A stretch of DNA of 9,815 nt from an uncultured Subdoligranulum sp. (GTDB lineage Bacteria > Bacillota_A > Clostridia > Oscillospirales > Ruminococcaceae), in NCBI RefSeq assembly GCF_937890665.1, contig NZ_CALADU010000261.1:1-9815 (forward strand), written 5' to 3'. Shown piece after piece: positions 1 through 6,900 of the stretch. The notes under the pieces were generated by a model that was not told the origin of the DNA, made no database searches, and was given only the letters and a program-made list of their open reading frames with translations. The position numbers and the translations under genes are program-made. Numbering within the stretch: position 1 is the first letter of the stretch; the number at the start of each line of letters is the position of its first letter.

Positions 1-422
1 AGCACGCCGAGGAGGAAGGCATCATCTTCAAGACGCTGACCAACCCCGTGGAAGTGCTGGGCGACGAGAACGGCTGGGTCAAGGGCATGACCTGCGTGGA
101 GATGGAACTGGGCGAGCCCGATGAATCCGGCCGCCGCCGTCCCATCGTCAAGGAGGGCAGCGAGTTCACGCTGGACGTGGATACCATGATCATGGCGCTG
201 GGCACCAGCCCCAACCCGCTGATCCGCTCCACCACCCCGGGTCTGGATGCGGACCGCCCCGGCTGCATCATCACCAACGGCCCCGACGGCCTGACCAGCC
301 GTCCCTTCGTCTACGCCGGCGGCGACGCCGTCACCGGTGCGGCCACCGTCATTCTGGCCATGGGCGCTGGTAAGGAAGCGGCCAAGGCCATCGACAAGGC
401 CATCAAAGAAAAGGAACAGTAA
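1..422 (+). CDS. gltA: NADPH-dependent glutamate synthase, flavoprotein (small-subunit type), 3' part only
   Basis: This is the C-terminal end of the FAD/NAD(P)H-binding glutamate synthase subunit, which moves electrons from NADPH for converting glutamine plus 2-oxoglutarate into glutamate in the cytoplasm. The reading frame is open from base 3 (first visible residues HAEEEGIIF), so the gene starts upstream of the window. About 139 residues are visible. The order ELGEPDESGRR, then IMALGTSPNPL, then FVYAGGDAVTGAATVILAMG and the final GKEAAKAID is the usual C-terminal pattern of this pyridine-nucleotide oxidoreductase family; the GGD segment contacts FAD. Clostridia often call this standalone form gltA, while the E. 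coli counterpart is gltD. A strong terminator starts 15 bases after the stop, so it is probably the last gene of its transcript. The family is secure; the exact gene name is a convention. Confidence 0.92.
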   Translation, partial: HAEEEGIIFKTLTNPVEVLGDENGWVKGMTCVEMELGEPDESGRRRPIVKEGSEFTLDVDTMIMALGTSPNPLIRSTTPGLDADRPGCIITNGPDGLTSRPFVYAGGDAVTGAATVILAMGAGKEAAKAIDKAIKEKEQ

Positions 423-436
423 AAGCTGCTTTTTAT

Positions 437-466
437 ATCCCGCGCCTGCCCGGCGCGGGATTTTTT
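437..466 (+). terminator. Intrinsic terminator of the glutamate synthase gene
   Basis: A perfect 10-bp stem (ATCCCGCGCC paired with GGCGCGGGAT) with a 5-base loop TGCCC is followed directly by a run of T. It lies just after the glutamate synthase stop codon. This is a textbook Rho-independent terminator. Confidence 0.93.
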
Positions 467-483
467 GGCGCTACGCTTGCAAA

Positions 484-658
484 AGGGGGAACAGTCCCGC
501 ACGGCGGTGTCTGCCGGGCCTATTCCCCACGCTTGGACTCCCCCTCGACAAAATGGGGTGCCAAATCGCGCACTCGTCGATTCTCTCCTTGCACACAATT
601 TGCCACCCCATTTCCCTGTATGTGTCTGCGTCGTCGGCGCATGTCCGCCGACGCAGAC
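484..658. other. Cluster of three long imperfect hairpins in the leader of the metallophosphoesterase gene
   Basis: The 272-base gap between the two flanking genes is mostly occupied by three consecutive inverted repeats. Hairpin I pairs 484-497 (AGGGGGAACAGTCC) with 535-545 (GGACTCCCCCT), 11 bp with a 3-base bulge, and holds a smaller GGC/GCC stem in its loop. Hairpin II pairs 551-566 with 598-613, 15 of 16 positions matching (only C561/C603 fails), around a 31-base loop. Hairpin III pairs 624-639 with 646-658, 13 bp with a 3-base bulge. None is followed by a T run, so they are not simple terminators. I recognise no riboswitch class or small RNA here. It could be a structured 5' leader, or a dispersed palindromic (REP- or MITE-like) intergenic element. 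The pairing is seen directly; the function is unknown. Confidence 0.6.
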
Positions 659-680
659 GGTGTTTAGAATTTGGCCCCGC

Positions 681-689
681 GGGAGGGGG
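681..689 (+). promoter_or_regulatory. Ribosome binding site deciding the phosphoesterase start
   Basis: The purine run GGGAGGGGG ends 5 bases before ATG 695. It lies inside the upstream TTG extension, which argues against starting translation at 671. Confidence 0.7.
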
Positions 690-694
690 CTTGC

Positions 695-1825
695 ATGTAT
701 CATCCGTTTTTTCAGTTCTTTCTGCCCCGGGTGGGGCAGGTGGCGCTGGCCGGACTGCTCTATTGGAACTTTTTGCAACTGCCGCCGCTGGCATGGCTCA
801 GTCCTTGGCCGCTGCTCTACTATGGCCTGCCGCTGGTGCTGGTGGCAGTGCTGGCGTGGGTCAGCCGTGACCCGCTGGGGCTGGGCATCGTGCTGGTGGG
901 CTACCTGACCGCCCTCTACTGCGTGGGCAACGCACTGGGGCTGGCCGCCCGGCTGGCGGGCGGGCCGGTACAGACCCTTTGGCGGATGCTTTGGCTGGAG
1001 GGCATGACCCCGTGGCTGCTTACCGCCATTGTGTGGTGGTGGGGCCGACGGCGGGCGGTGCGGCTGGCCACCACCCGGTATGCCTTGACCACCGCCAAAC
1101 CCCTGCCCGGCGGAGAGCTGCGCATTGTGCAGCTCAGCGACCTGCACCCCAACCCCCAAGCTGCCATGCACCGGGGGCGCATCCCCGAACTGCGCCGCGC
1201 CGTGGAGGCCTGCCGCCCCGACCTGCTGGTTCTCACGGGGGACATCTTCGATGAGTTTACCCAGCCGGAAGAGTTTGCGGCTTTCTGTGACTTTTTCGCC
1301 GCGCTGCAGGCCCCCTTGGGCAAATACTATGTGCTGGGCAACCACGACCTGTTCCACCATTGGCAGGAACCCAGCTTTGACCGGGCTGCGCTGGAACAGG
1401 CCATGGCCAAGGCGGGGGTGCGCCTCTTGGAGGACACCGCCGTAGTCACCGGCGGCATTCGCATTGTGGGCCGCAAGGACTACCTCTACACCGGGGGACG
1501 GCGGTTTTCGGCGGCGGAACTTCTGCCCGGCGGCCCGGATGACTGCTATACGGTCTGGCTGGACCACGAACCCCGGGATTTCCAGAATGCCGCGGCGGCG
1601 GGGGCCGACCTGATTTTGAGCGGCCATACCCATGGCGGGCAGGTCTGGCCTGCGGGGGCGGTGGGCATGGCCGCCCGCAACGAGCGCAACTATGGCCGCA
1701 AAGGGGTGACGCCCTCCTGCACGGCCATCGTCAGCGGCGGCACCGGTACGTGGGGCTACCGGCTGCGTACCCAAGGACGCACCGAGGTGGTCTGCATCAC
1801 GGTGACCCAGCGCCCCGCTCCCTGA
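695..1825 (+). CDS. Membrane-anchored YkuE-type metallophosphoesterase
   Basis: This 376-residue protein belongs to the calcineurin-like phosphoesterase superfamily, which uses two metal ions to cleave phosphoester or pyrophosphate bonds. The N-terminal ~125 residues are strongly hydrophobic with about four predicted membrane segments. A catalytic domain follows with all metal-binding motifs in order: D149-L-H151, G-D183 (LTGDIFDEF), G-N216-H217-D218, and G-H311-T-H313-GG. H-E-P near residue 290 also fits the YkuE/LpxG-like branch. ATG 695 is chosen because GGGAGGGGG lies 5 bases upstream; an in-frame TTG at 671 has no such site and would add only eight residues. Related proteins act on lipid-linked or nucleotide-diphosphate substrates at the membrane, but the substrate here cannot be read from sequence. 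It appears monocistronic, between a terminator upstream and its own terminator, behind the unusual hairpin cluster at 484-658. Confidence 0.9.
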   Translation: MYHPFFQFFLPRVGQVALAGLLYWNFLQLPPLAWLSPWPLLYYGLPLVLVAVLAWVSRDPLGLGIVLVGYLTALYCVGNALGLAARLAGGPVQTLWRMLWLEGMTPWLLTAIVWWWGRRRAVRLATTRYALTTAKPLPGGELRIVQLSDLHPNPQAAMHRGRIPELRRAVEACRPDLLVLTGDIFDEFTQPEEFAAFCDFFAALQAPLGKYYVLGNHDLFHHWQEPSFDRAALEQAMAKAGVRLLEDTAVVTGGIRIVGRKDYLYTGGRRFSAAELLPGGPDDCYTVWLDHEPRDFQNAAAAGADLILSGHTHGGQVWPAGAVGMAARNERNYGRKGVTPSCTAIVSGGTGTWGYRLRTQGRTEVVCITVTQRPAP

Positions 1826-1837
1826 CAAATACGACAA

Positions 1838-1872
1838 AATCGCCCGCGCTGTTTGGCGCGGGCGATTCTTTT
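1838..1872 (+). terminator. Intrinsic terminator of the metallophosphoesterase gene
   Basis: A perfect 12-bp stem (AATCGCCCGCGC with GCGCGGGCGATT), loop TGTTTG, is followed by CTTTT. It starts 13 bases after the phosphoesterase stop. Confidence 0.92.
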
Positions 1873-1896
1873 GGGTCGGAAACTTCTGACACGGTG

Positions 1897-1925
1897 TTCA
1901 TTTTTTGCCGGAAAGAGGGTACACT
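1897..1925 (+). promoter_or_regulatory. Possible promoter of the first recombinase gene
   Basis: TACACT at 1920-1925 resembles a sigma-A -10 box. The hexamer 17 bases upstream (TTCATT, 1897-1902) is a poor -35 match. Its place between the upstream terminator and the recombinase ribosome site makes a promoter here plausible, but the match is weak. Confidence 0.3.
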
Positions 1926-1958
1926 AGAGGGAAGAAGCGGAAAAGGGAGTGATGATGT

Positions 1959-2771
1959 ATGACACTGGAAGCCTATCGTGCATGGATGCAGGCCCGGGAA
2001 TACAGTGCCGGCACCATGGAAAAATACAGCCGGGACGTGGAACGGTTTTTCCGGGAGACCGGCGCCCCATCGGTGCCCCCCAAACAGGCGGTGGCCGATT
2101 GGCGGGACAGTTTGGTGGCCCGGGGTTACTCGGTAGCCAGCGTCAACGCCATGTTGGCGGCGGTAAACGGCTATCAGGAATTTTGCGGCAACCCGCAGGG
2201 CAAAGCCAAACCCCTCAAGTGCCAGCACCGGGTCTTTTGCGATGCCAACCGGGAGCTGACCCGCAAGGAATATTTCCGTCTGCTGGAAGCCGCCCGCCAA
2301 AGCGGCGCCAAGCGCACCCTGCTGGTGCTGCAAACCCTTTGCGCCACCGGCATCCGGGTGTCGGAACTGGCCTATATCACGGCGGAGGCCGTTCGCCGCC
2401 GTCGGGCCGCCATCCGCTGCAAGGGCAAATGCCGCGAGATCCTGCTGCCCAGCCAGCTTTGTAAGCGGCTGGAACGGTGGTGTACCCGGCAGCATATTCA
2501 TTCCGGGCCGGTGTTCCTGACCCGCAATGGCCGCCCGCTGGACCGGGTCACCATCTGGAAAGAAATGAAGGCCCTGTGCAAACGGGCGGGTGTGTCGGAA
2601 AAGAAAGTCTTTCCCCACAACCTGCGGCACCTGTTTGCCAGAACCTTCTATGGAATCGAAAAAAATCTCTCGAAACTGGCAGACCTGCTTGGTCATTCCA
2701 GCAAAGGCGCACGAAATACGTTGGGCAGACAAAAGTCTGTCCGACAGATTTCGTGCGTCATTTTTTGCTGA
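1959..2771 (+). CDS. Tyrosine recombinase (XerC/D-like integrase), truncated before the catalytic tyrosine
   Basis: This is a site-specific DNA recombinase of the tyrosine (phage integrase) family, 270 residues as it stands. The N-terminal SAM-like core-binding domain (about 1-95; YSAGTMEKYSRDVERFF) precedes the catalytic domain. Visible catalytic residues are R133 (ATGIRVSEL), K155 or K157 (CKGKCREI), H220-x-x-R223-H (FPHNLRHLF) and H246 (LLGHSS). The nucleophilic tyrosine should come about nine residues after H246. Instead the homology stops at S248, and the last 22 residues are encoded by a large hairpin and its T run, with no tyrosine. The protein could probably still bind DNA but should not cleave it. 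AAGGGAG at 1943-1949 supports ATG 1959. A second, related gene follows on the same strand. Family and truncation are clear; whether the product is a regulator or a relic is unknown. Confidence 0.85.
   Translation: MTLEAYRAWMQAREYSAGTMEKYSRDVERFFRETGAPSVPPKQAVADWRDSLVARGYSVASVNAMLAAVNGYQEFCGNPQGKAKPLKCQHRVFCDANRELTRKEYFRLLEAARQSGAKRTLLVLQTLCATGIRVSELAYITAEAVRRRRAAIRCKGKCREILLPSQLCKRLERWCTRQHIHSGPVFLTRNGRPLDRVTIWKEMKALCKRAGVSEKKVFPHNLRHLFARTFYGIEKNLSKLADLLGHSSKGARNTLGRQKSVRQISCVIFC
2706..2766 (+). terminator. Long hairpin plus T6 inside the 3' end of the truncated recombinase (terminator-like palindrome)
   Basis: Bases 2706-2717 pair with 2748-2759 (12 bp including one G-U). After a 2x2 internal mismatch, 2720-2730 pair with 2735-2745 (11 bp, two G-U) around an AAAA loop. 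TTTTTT follows at 2761-2766. The form is that of a very strong intrinsic terminator, yet the recombinase frame runs straight through it to a stop at 2769-2771. It sits exactly where integrase homology ends, so it may have arrived by insertion or deletion. The structure is seen directly; its origin is inferred. Confidence 0.75.
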
Positions 2772-2792
2772 AACCGACAAAATAGCAGTAGA

Positions 2793-2825
2793 GTGCTTGC
2801 TTTTCAGCACCCCTTGTGCTACCAT
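2793..2825 (+). promoter_or_regulatory. Putative promoter of the second recombinase with overlapping inverted half-sites
   Basis: TTGCTT (2797-2802) and TACCAT (2820-2825) are 17 bases apart and lie about 120 bases upstream of the second recombinase. GTGCT at 2793-2797, AGCAC at 2806-2810 and GTGCT at 2816-2820 alternate in orientation over these boxes. The latter two make a 5-bp dyad (loop CCCTT) filling the promoter spacer, as an operator would. Both boxes are moderate matches. Confidence 0.4.
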
Positions 2826-2942
2826 AAGTACGTGGTTTTTTAAGTAAAGGGGGTAGTCTGCGCCTTTGCGGCTGCCGGCAAAGAAGCCCTTTGCAACAGA
2901 ACCGTACTTTTGTTAGAAGCACCGGAAAAGGAGGGGAGGCCC

Positions 2943-3749
2943 GTGGAAGAAAAGCGGGAAATCTTGCCGGGTTATCCCATTGAGGAGTACATCCAAGGTC
3001 CTGACAGTGCCGATTGGAACAACGATACCCGCGCCAGCTATCGCCGCATTTTGTATGAATTGCAGGCATATCTGGAAAATCAAGGCCCGCCCACAGAAAA
3101 AACGCTGCGCCAATGGCAGCAGGATCTGCAGCAAAAGGGCTACCGCCAACATAGCGTCAATATCCGCATTTCGGCGGCAAACAACTATTTCCGCTGGTGC
3201 GGTCGGTATGACCTATTGATGCATCATCACCGGGCGGCTTCCGCTCCGGCACCGGAACTGACCCGGGCAGAGTATCTGCGGATGCTGCGCGCCGCCCGAA
3301 GCCGCGGCCTGCACCAGCTTTATCTGCTGGTCAAGGTCTTTGCCGTGACAGGGCTGCCGCTGCAATGTCTGGATCAGGTCACCGTACAGGTGGTGCGCGA
3401 CGGCAATGCCTCGTTGGACTGCCACAACAGCCGCTTTGCGTTCCGCCTGCCCGAAACGCTGCGCCGCGAACTGCTGGATTATATCGAAGAAAAAGGTCTG
3501 GCGGTGGGGCCCATTTTTGTGACCCGCAGCGGTCGTCCCATCAATCGCTCTAACCTGTGCCGTAAAATGCAGGAGCTCTGCCGCGAAGCAGGGGTCCCCG
3601 AAGAAAAGGGCAATCCCCGCTGCCTGCGCAATCTCTGCCGCACGACACAAGATAACTTGTACGCCAATCTGGAACAGCAGCTCCAACAGGTCTACGACAT
3701 GATGCTGCAGGCTGAACAGGAGACCGCCGGTTGGCGCGCCGGGGCCTGA
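2943..3749 (+). CDS. Degenerate tyrosine-recombinase-like protein, probably catalytically inactive
   Basis: This 268-residue protein is a paralogue of the upstream truncated recombinase. Collinear matches include ELTRAEYLRMLRAAR against ELTRKEYFRLLEAAR and GPIFVTRSGRPINR against GPVFLTRNGRPLDR. The catalytic set is largely gone: the first Arg is P139 (TGLPLQCL), the catalytic-Lys site reads CHNSR, the HxxRH box reads R226-C-L-R229-N, and no LGH motif is seen. The only tyrosine near the expected site is in QQVYDMML. It may therefore bind DNA without strand cleavage, or be a decayed gene; the intact frame favours some retained role. GTG 2943 is chosen because AAAAGGAGGGGAGG lies just upstream, inside the alternative TTG 2910 extension. 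The surface-protein gene starts 90 bases after the stop. Family assignment is by motif comparison with its neighbour. Confidence 0.75.
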   Translation: MEEKREILPGYPIEEYIQGPDSADWNNDTRASYRRILYELQAYLENQGPPTEKTLRQWQQDLQQKGYRQHSVNIRISAANNYFRWCGRYDLLMHHHRAASAPAPELTRAEYLRMLRAARSRGLHQLYLLVKVFAVTGLPLQCLDQVTVQVVRDGNASLDCHNSRFAFRLPETLRRELLDYIEEKGLAVGPIFVTRSGRPINRSNLCRKMQELCREAGVPEEKGNPRCLRNLCRTTQDNLYANLEQQLQQVYDMMLQAEQETAGWRAGA

Positions 3750-3775
3750 TGCCCCACACCCATTTTTGGTAGGAA

Positions 3776-3792
3776 CGTCCGGCCTCCGGACG
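3776..3792. repeat. Short perfect palindrome upstream of the surface-protein gene
   Basis: CGTCCGG and CCGGACG form a 7-bp stem with loop CCT, between the second recombinase and the surface protein. No T run follows, so it is not a terminator. It might be an operator, a leader hairpin or a recombination site; there is no direct evidence for any of these. Confidence 0.45.
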
Positions 3793-3838
3793 AACCGATA
3801 TACCCGCAAACACCAAGGCAAAAGGAGGAACTTTGTAA

Positions 3839-3916
3839 ATGCGAACAGGCAAAAATGGTTTCCGCCGCATTACAGCGATGCTCTGTGTGCCAGCATGATG
3901 CCCACCGCTGTATTCG
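3839..3916 (+). other. Signal-peptide region with disrupting frameshift
   Basis: Frame one reads a basic n-region, then a hydrophobic start, then stops at 3896-3898. The other frame supplies the rest of the hydrophobic core and the VFA cleavage site. The two overlap around (TG)3 at 3884-3889. With two TG units the joined peptide is 26 residues, a normal length. Confidence 0.7.
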
Positions 3917-6900
3917 CGGAAGGAAACCCCGACGTCGACGAGGCAACAAAGCCTACTACGGCTGTGTCGCAGACGGACGGAACTGATCTCGGGGACAGCA
4001 CCGGTGCCACCCAGACCGATGACTCGGAAGTGGATACCGTCACCACCGATGGCGATACCACCGATGGCGATACCATTGATGGCGATACCACCGAACCCAC
4101 CAACGACACCGAAGAGTCCGAAAAGGTAGATGGCTCTGAGGATACCGACGGCACGGATGTGGTCGATGGTGAAAATGAGACCGAAATTACCGCAGAAGAT
4201 AGCGAAGCATACAGTGCGAATGATGCCGCACAGCCCGCTGCGGCACCGAAAGGTGGTTTTGAAACGGGCACTAGTGAAGACGGTGTTTTTTCGGTTGAGT
4301 TTTTTAGAGGGACAATCTCTTCGACTGATCTTACGGTTATTGCGGTCGATGAAGAGAATGAAGTTATCGATACACTGCATCTCGGCGATGTATATGCTTC
4401 GACTGCAACAATGACGGTTGCACTGACCGACGAGAGTAAAGCCGTGTATGAAATCACTGATGTAAGCGGCGGCGACGGCGTATACATTCTTGATTGGAAC
4501 GAAGACTTCAAGGATGGTCAGAGCGTAACCTTTGGTTGGGCGGATACGCTGGAAGGAATCAAATACGGCACTGGTACCATCTATGTGCATATGAAAGCGG
4601 CTAGCCATGTGCTGAATCTGCAAAACGCGGACAAGGACATCGACCTTGGTACCATTCTCTGGAAAGAGGATGGAAATGCCTACCAGCGCACGACCGTAGA
4701 AGCGTATTTGAACTATGAGCTTGTTTATCGAGCCGAAGATTTGCCCATTGCCAATACGGGCCGGAACTTTATTCTGGATGTAAACGATGGGTACTATTTT
4801 GACACAGTTGGGCTGCAAAATATTAAGTATAGTTCCGACATCGATGGACAGAGCTTTAGCTATGCGGCGCCGTACACGCGACTGACATTTAATGTTGTGC
4901 CGTCGAGCATTGTTCAGGGAAATAACGTCGTCAAGCTATATTTCTTTGATTACAGCGATGCAACCAAGGTAGACTTTAACCGTCGTGTCGATACGGTGGA
5001 TGTGTCGAAGTTCAACCACCCCAAGGCTTGCGAAAACATGGTGATTTCCTTTGAAAGCAAGGGGAAAACCTATTCTTTCTTGTATGAAGATTGGGACTTT
5101 GTAGCATTGCCGCGGAATACCCAAATTACCATTAGCCCGAATATTGCGGAAGGCTACTATTTTCAGTACTGGAATTGCTTTGACGCGGCAGCACCGCATA
5201 ACTCCATGTACAGTATTTTGGAGGATGGCACCTGGCAACTGGAGGGAGATGGAACCGCCTTCTATGGCCTGCTGTCTCTGACTAAGACGTTGGGACTGGA
5301 TTTCCACGAAAATGATTACCCCAATATGTCCATCTACCTGTGCATGACACAGGGTAAAGAGAATAACGATAAAGAAATCCTGTATAATTCGAATTATCCG
5401 GAAGAAGCGGAACTGACGGACGAAACGTACAGCCAGTATTATTACAATGATGGCGTCATTGCCCGCGGTGTGCGTATTTTGGACGATATGTTCCAGCCTG
5501 AAGGCTACGAACTACTTTACTGGACAACCAATAAAGACGGCAGCGGCGACATTTATATGCCGAACGATTTGTATGGAAATAAAACAAGTTGCGGCGACCT
5601 GACCCTGTATGCACAGTGGAAGAAGATCGGTGAGCCGGAGACTCCGCCGCAGAAGCCGGACGACCCGACGGTGGAGGCATTGCTGAAAGACGCCGTCACG
5701 GTTCAGTGCACCAATAGTGAAGCCACTCACGACGAAACGGAAAAAATCTACGACGTATTGGAAGACTGCTATGAAGTCAGTGATGTAAAAGGGAATGCCA
5801 CTGGCGGTTACACCGTGGATGTTACCGTTTTGAAGAGCGTTTATCTGGCAGCTTTCAATGACGATACGGGCATCAAGCATACGTTGGATCCCGTAACGCA
5901 GAACGACCCGGTTATTACGCTGCGCTATGTGGCCGAGTCCAAAACGTGGGAAGTTGACAGCAAGACTCCGGTCCCGGTCATTATTACTGTTACCTGCAAA
6001 GATGCAGTGAAGGCCGATATCATTGTCACCCCCGAAAATCTGACCATCTACCGCGGCGGTGAAAAGACAGAGGAAACCGGCAGCAATGTGAATATTGTGA
6101 ATGGAGAAGGCAAGGAGCTGGAAAATGACGGCTCTCTGCCGGAAATCGGCTTCTCGCTGCAGTTGTCCACGGAGCTGAATAATCGGCTGCGTAATAATCT
6201 GGGCGTGGAGTCCGATACAGTGCTGGATCTTTCCGACTACATTACCCTGACCGCGAAAACCACTAGCGGCCAGACCCTGATCTGGGATCTGACTCCCTAT
6301 GGAGAAGGCACCAGTGCCACCAACGCTGAGACCGGGTACTACATCTACAAGATCGTACCCACGGACGACTCTGATGGTGCGAAACTGAACGTTTCTTTCC
6401 GCGACAAAGAAGGCAACTATGTCGGCACCGATGACTTTGACATTCAGGATCATGGCACGTTGGCCGAAACTTACACCATGATGATCTATGGCGATCGTGT
6501 CGATGCTTCTACGCTGTATGCCACCATCACCTACGACAACGGTAAAACCGAGACGGCCAGCGTACAAGGTGCGGAAGACCCCGCGACGTTGACGGTTCGT
6601 TACACCAACGAGGACGCAACGGTCACGCAGTCCTATAATACTGTGGCGGAGGCCTCCAAGGCGGAGGATGGCAACAACCAGTCCCAGTTGACTAAGTCGG
6701 CTTACATGATCCGCGGCAATGCGGACCACTTCATGGTCAACAACAGCGACGTACAGGTCGATGGCCAGCATGTCTCGCTGCTCTTTGACGATATCGCCGA
6801 GACCACGGATACCCATTATGCCGATACGCTGAACAAGAAGGCCATCGAAGCTGTCAAGCAGGAGGATTCCGACGTAGACACCAGCAAGCTCAAGACCGAG

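Noticed and set aside
484..658. CRISPR array
   Set aside because: The repeats are inverted and differ from one another; there are no direct repeats with regular spacers.
465..908. Plus-strand open frames across the hairpin cluster
   Set aside because: They run into the phosphoesterase in another frame, and the translated leader part is explained by inverted repeats; no ribosome site was seen.
311..1837. A 508-codon minus-strand open frame across the phosphoesterase
   Set aside because: It runs antisense through two well-supported genes and two terminators and has no family motifs.
3741..3767. GGGGC/GCCCC hairpin followed by TTTTT as a terminator after the second recombinase
   Set aside because: The stem is only 5 bp, overlaps the stop codon, and the T run begins 7 bases after it, so it is too weak to call.
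3766..3838. N-terminal extension of the surface protein from TTG 3766
   Set aside because: The translation crosses a palindrome and the ribosome site that serves ATG 3839, and it gives no signal peptide. It is open by chance.
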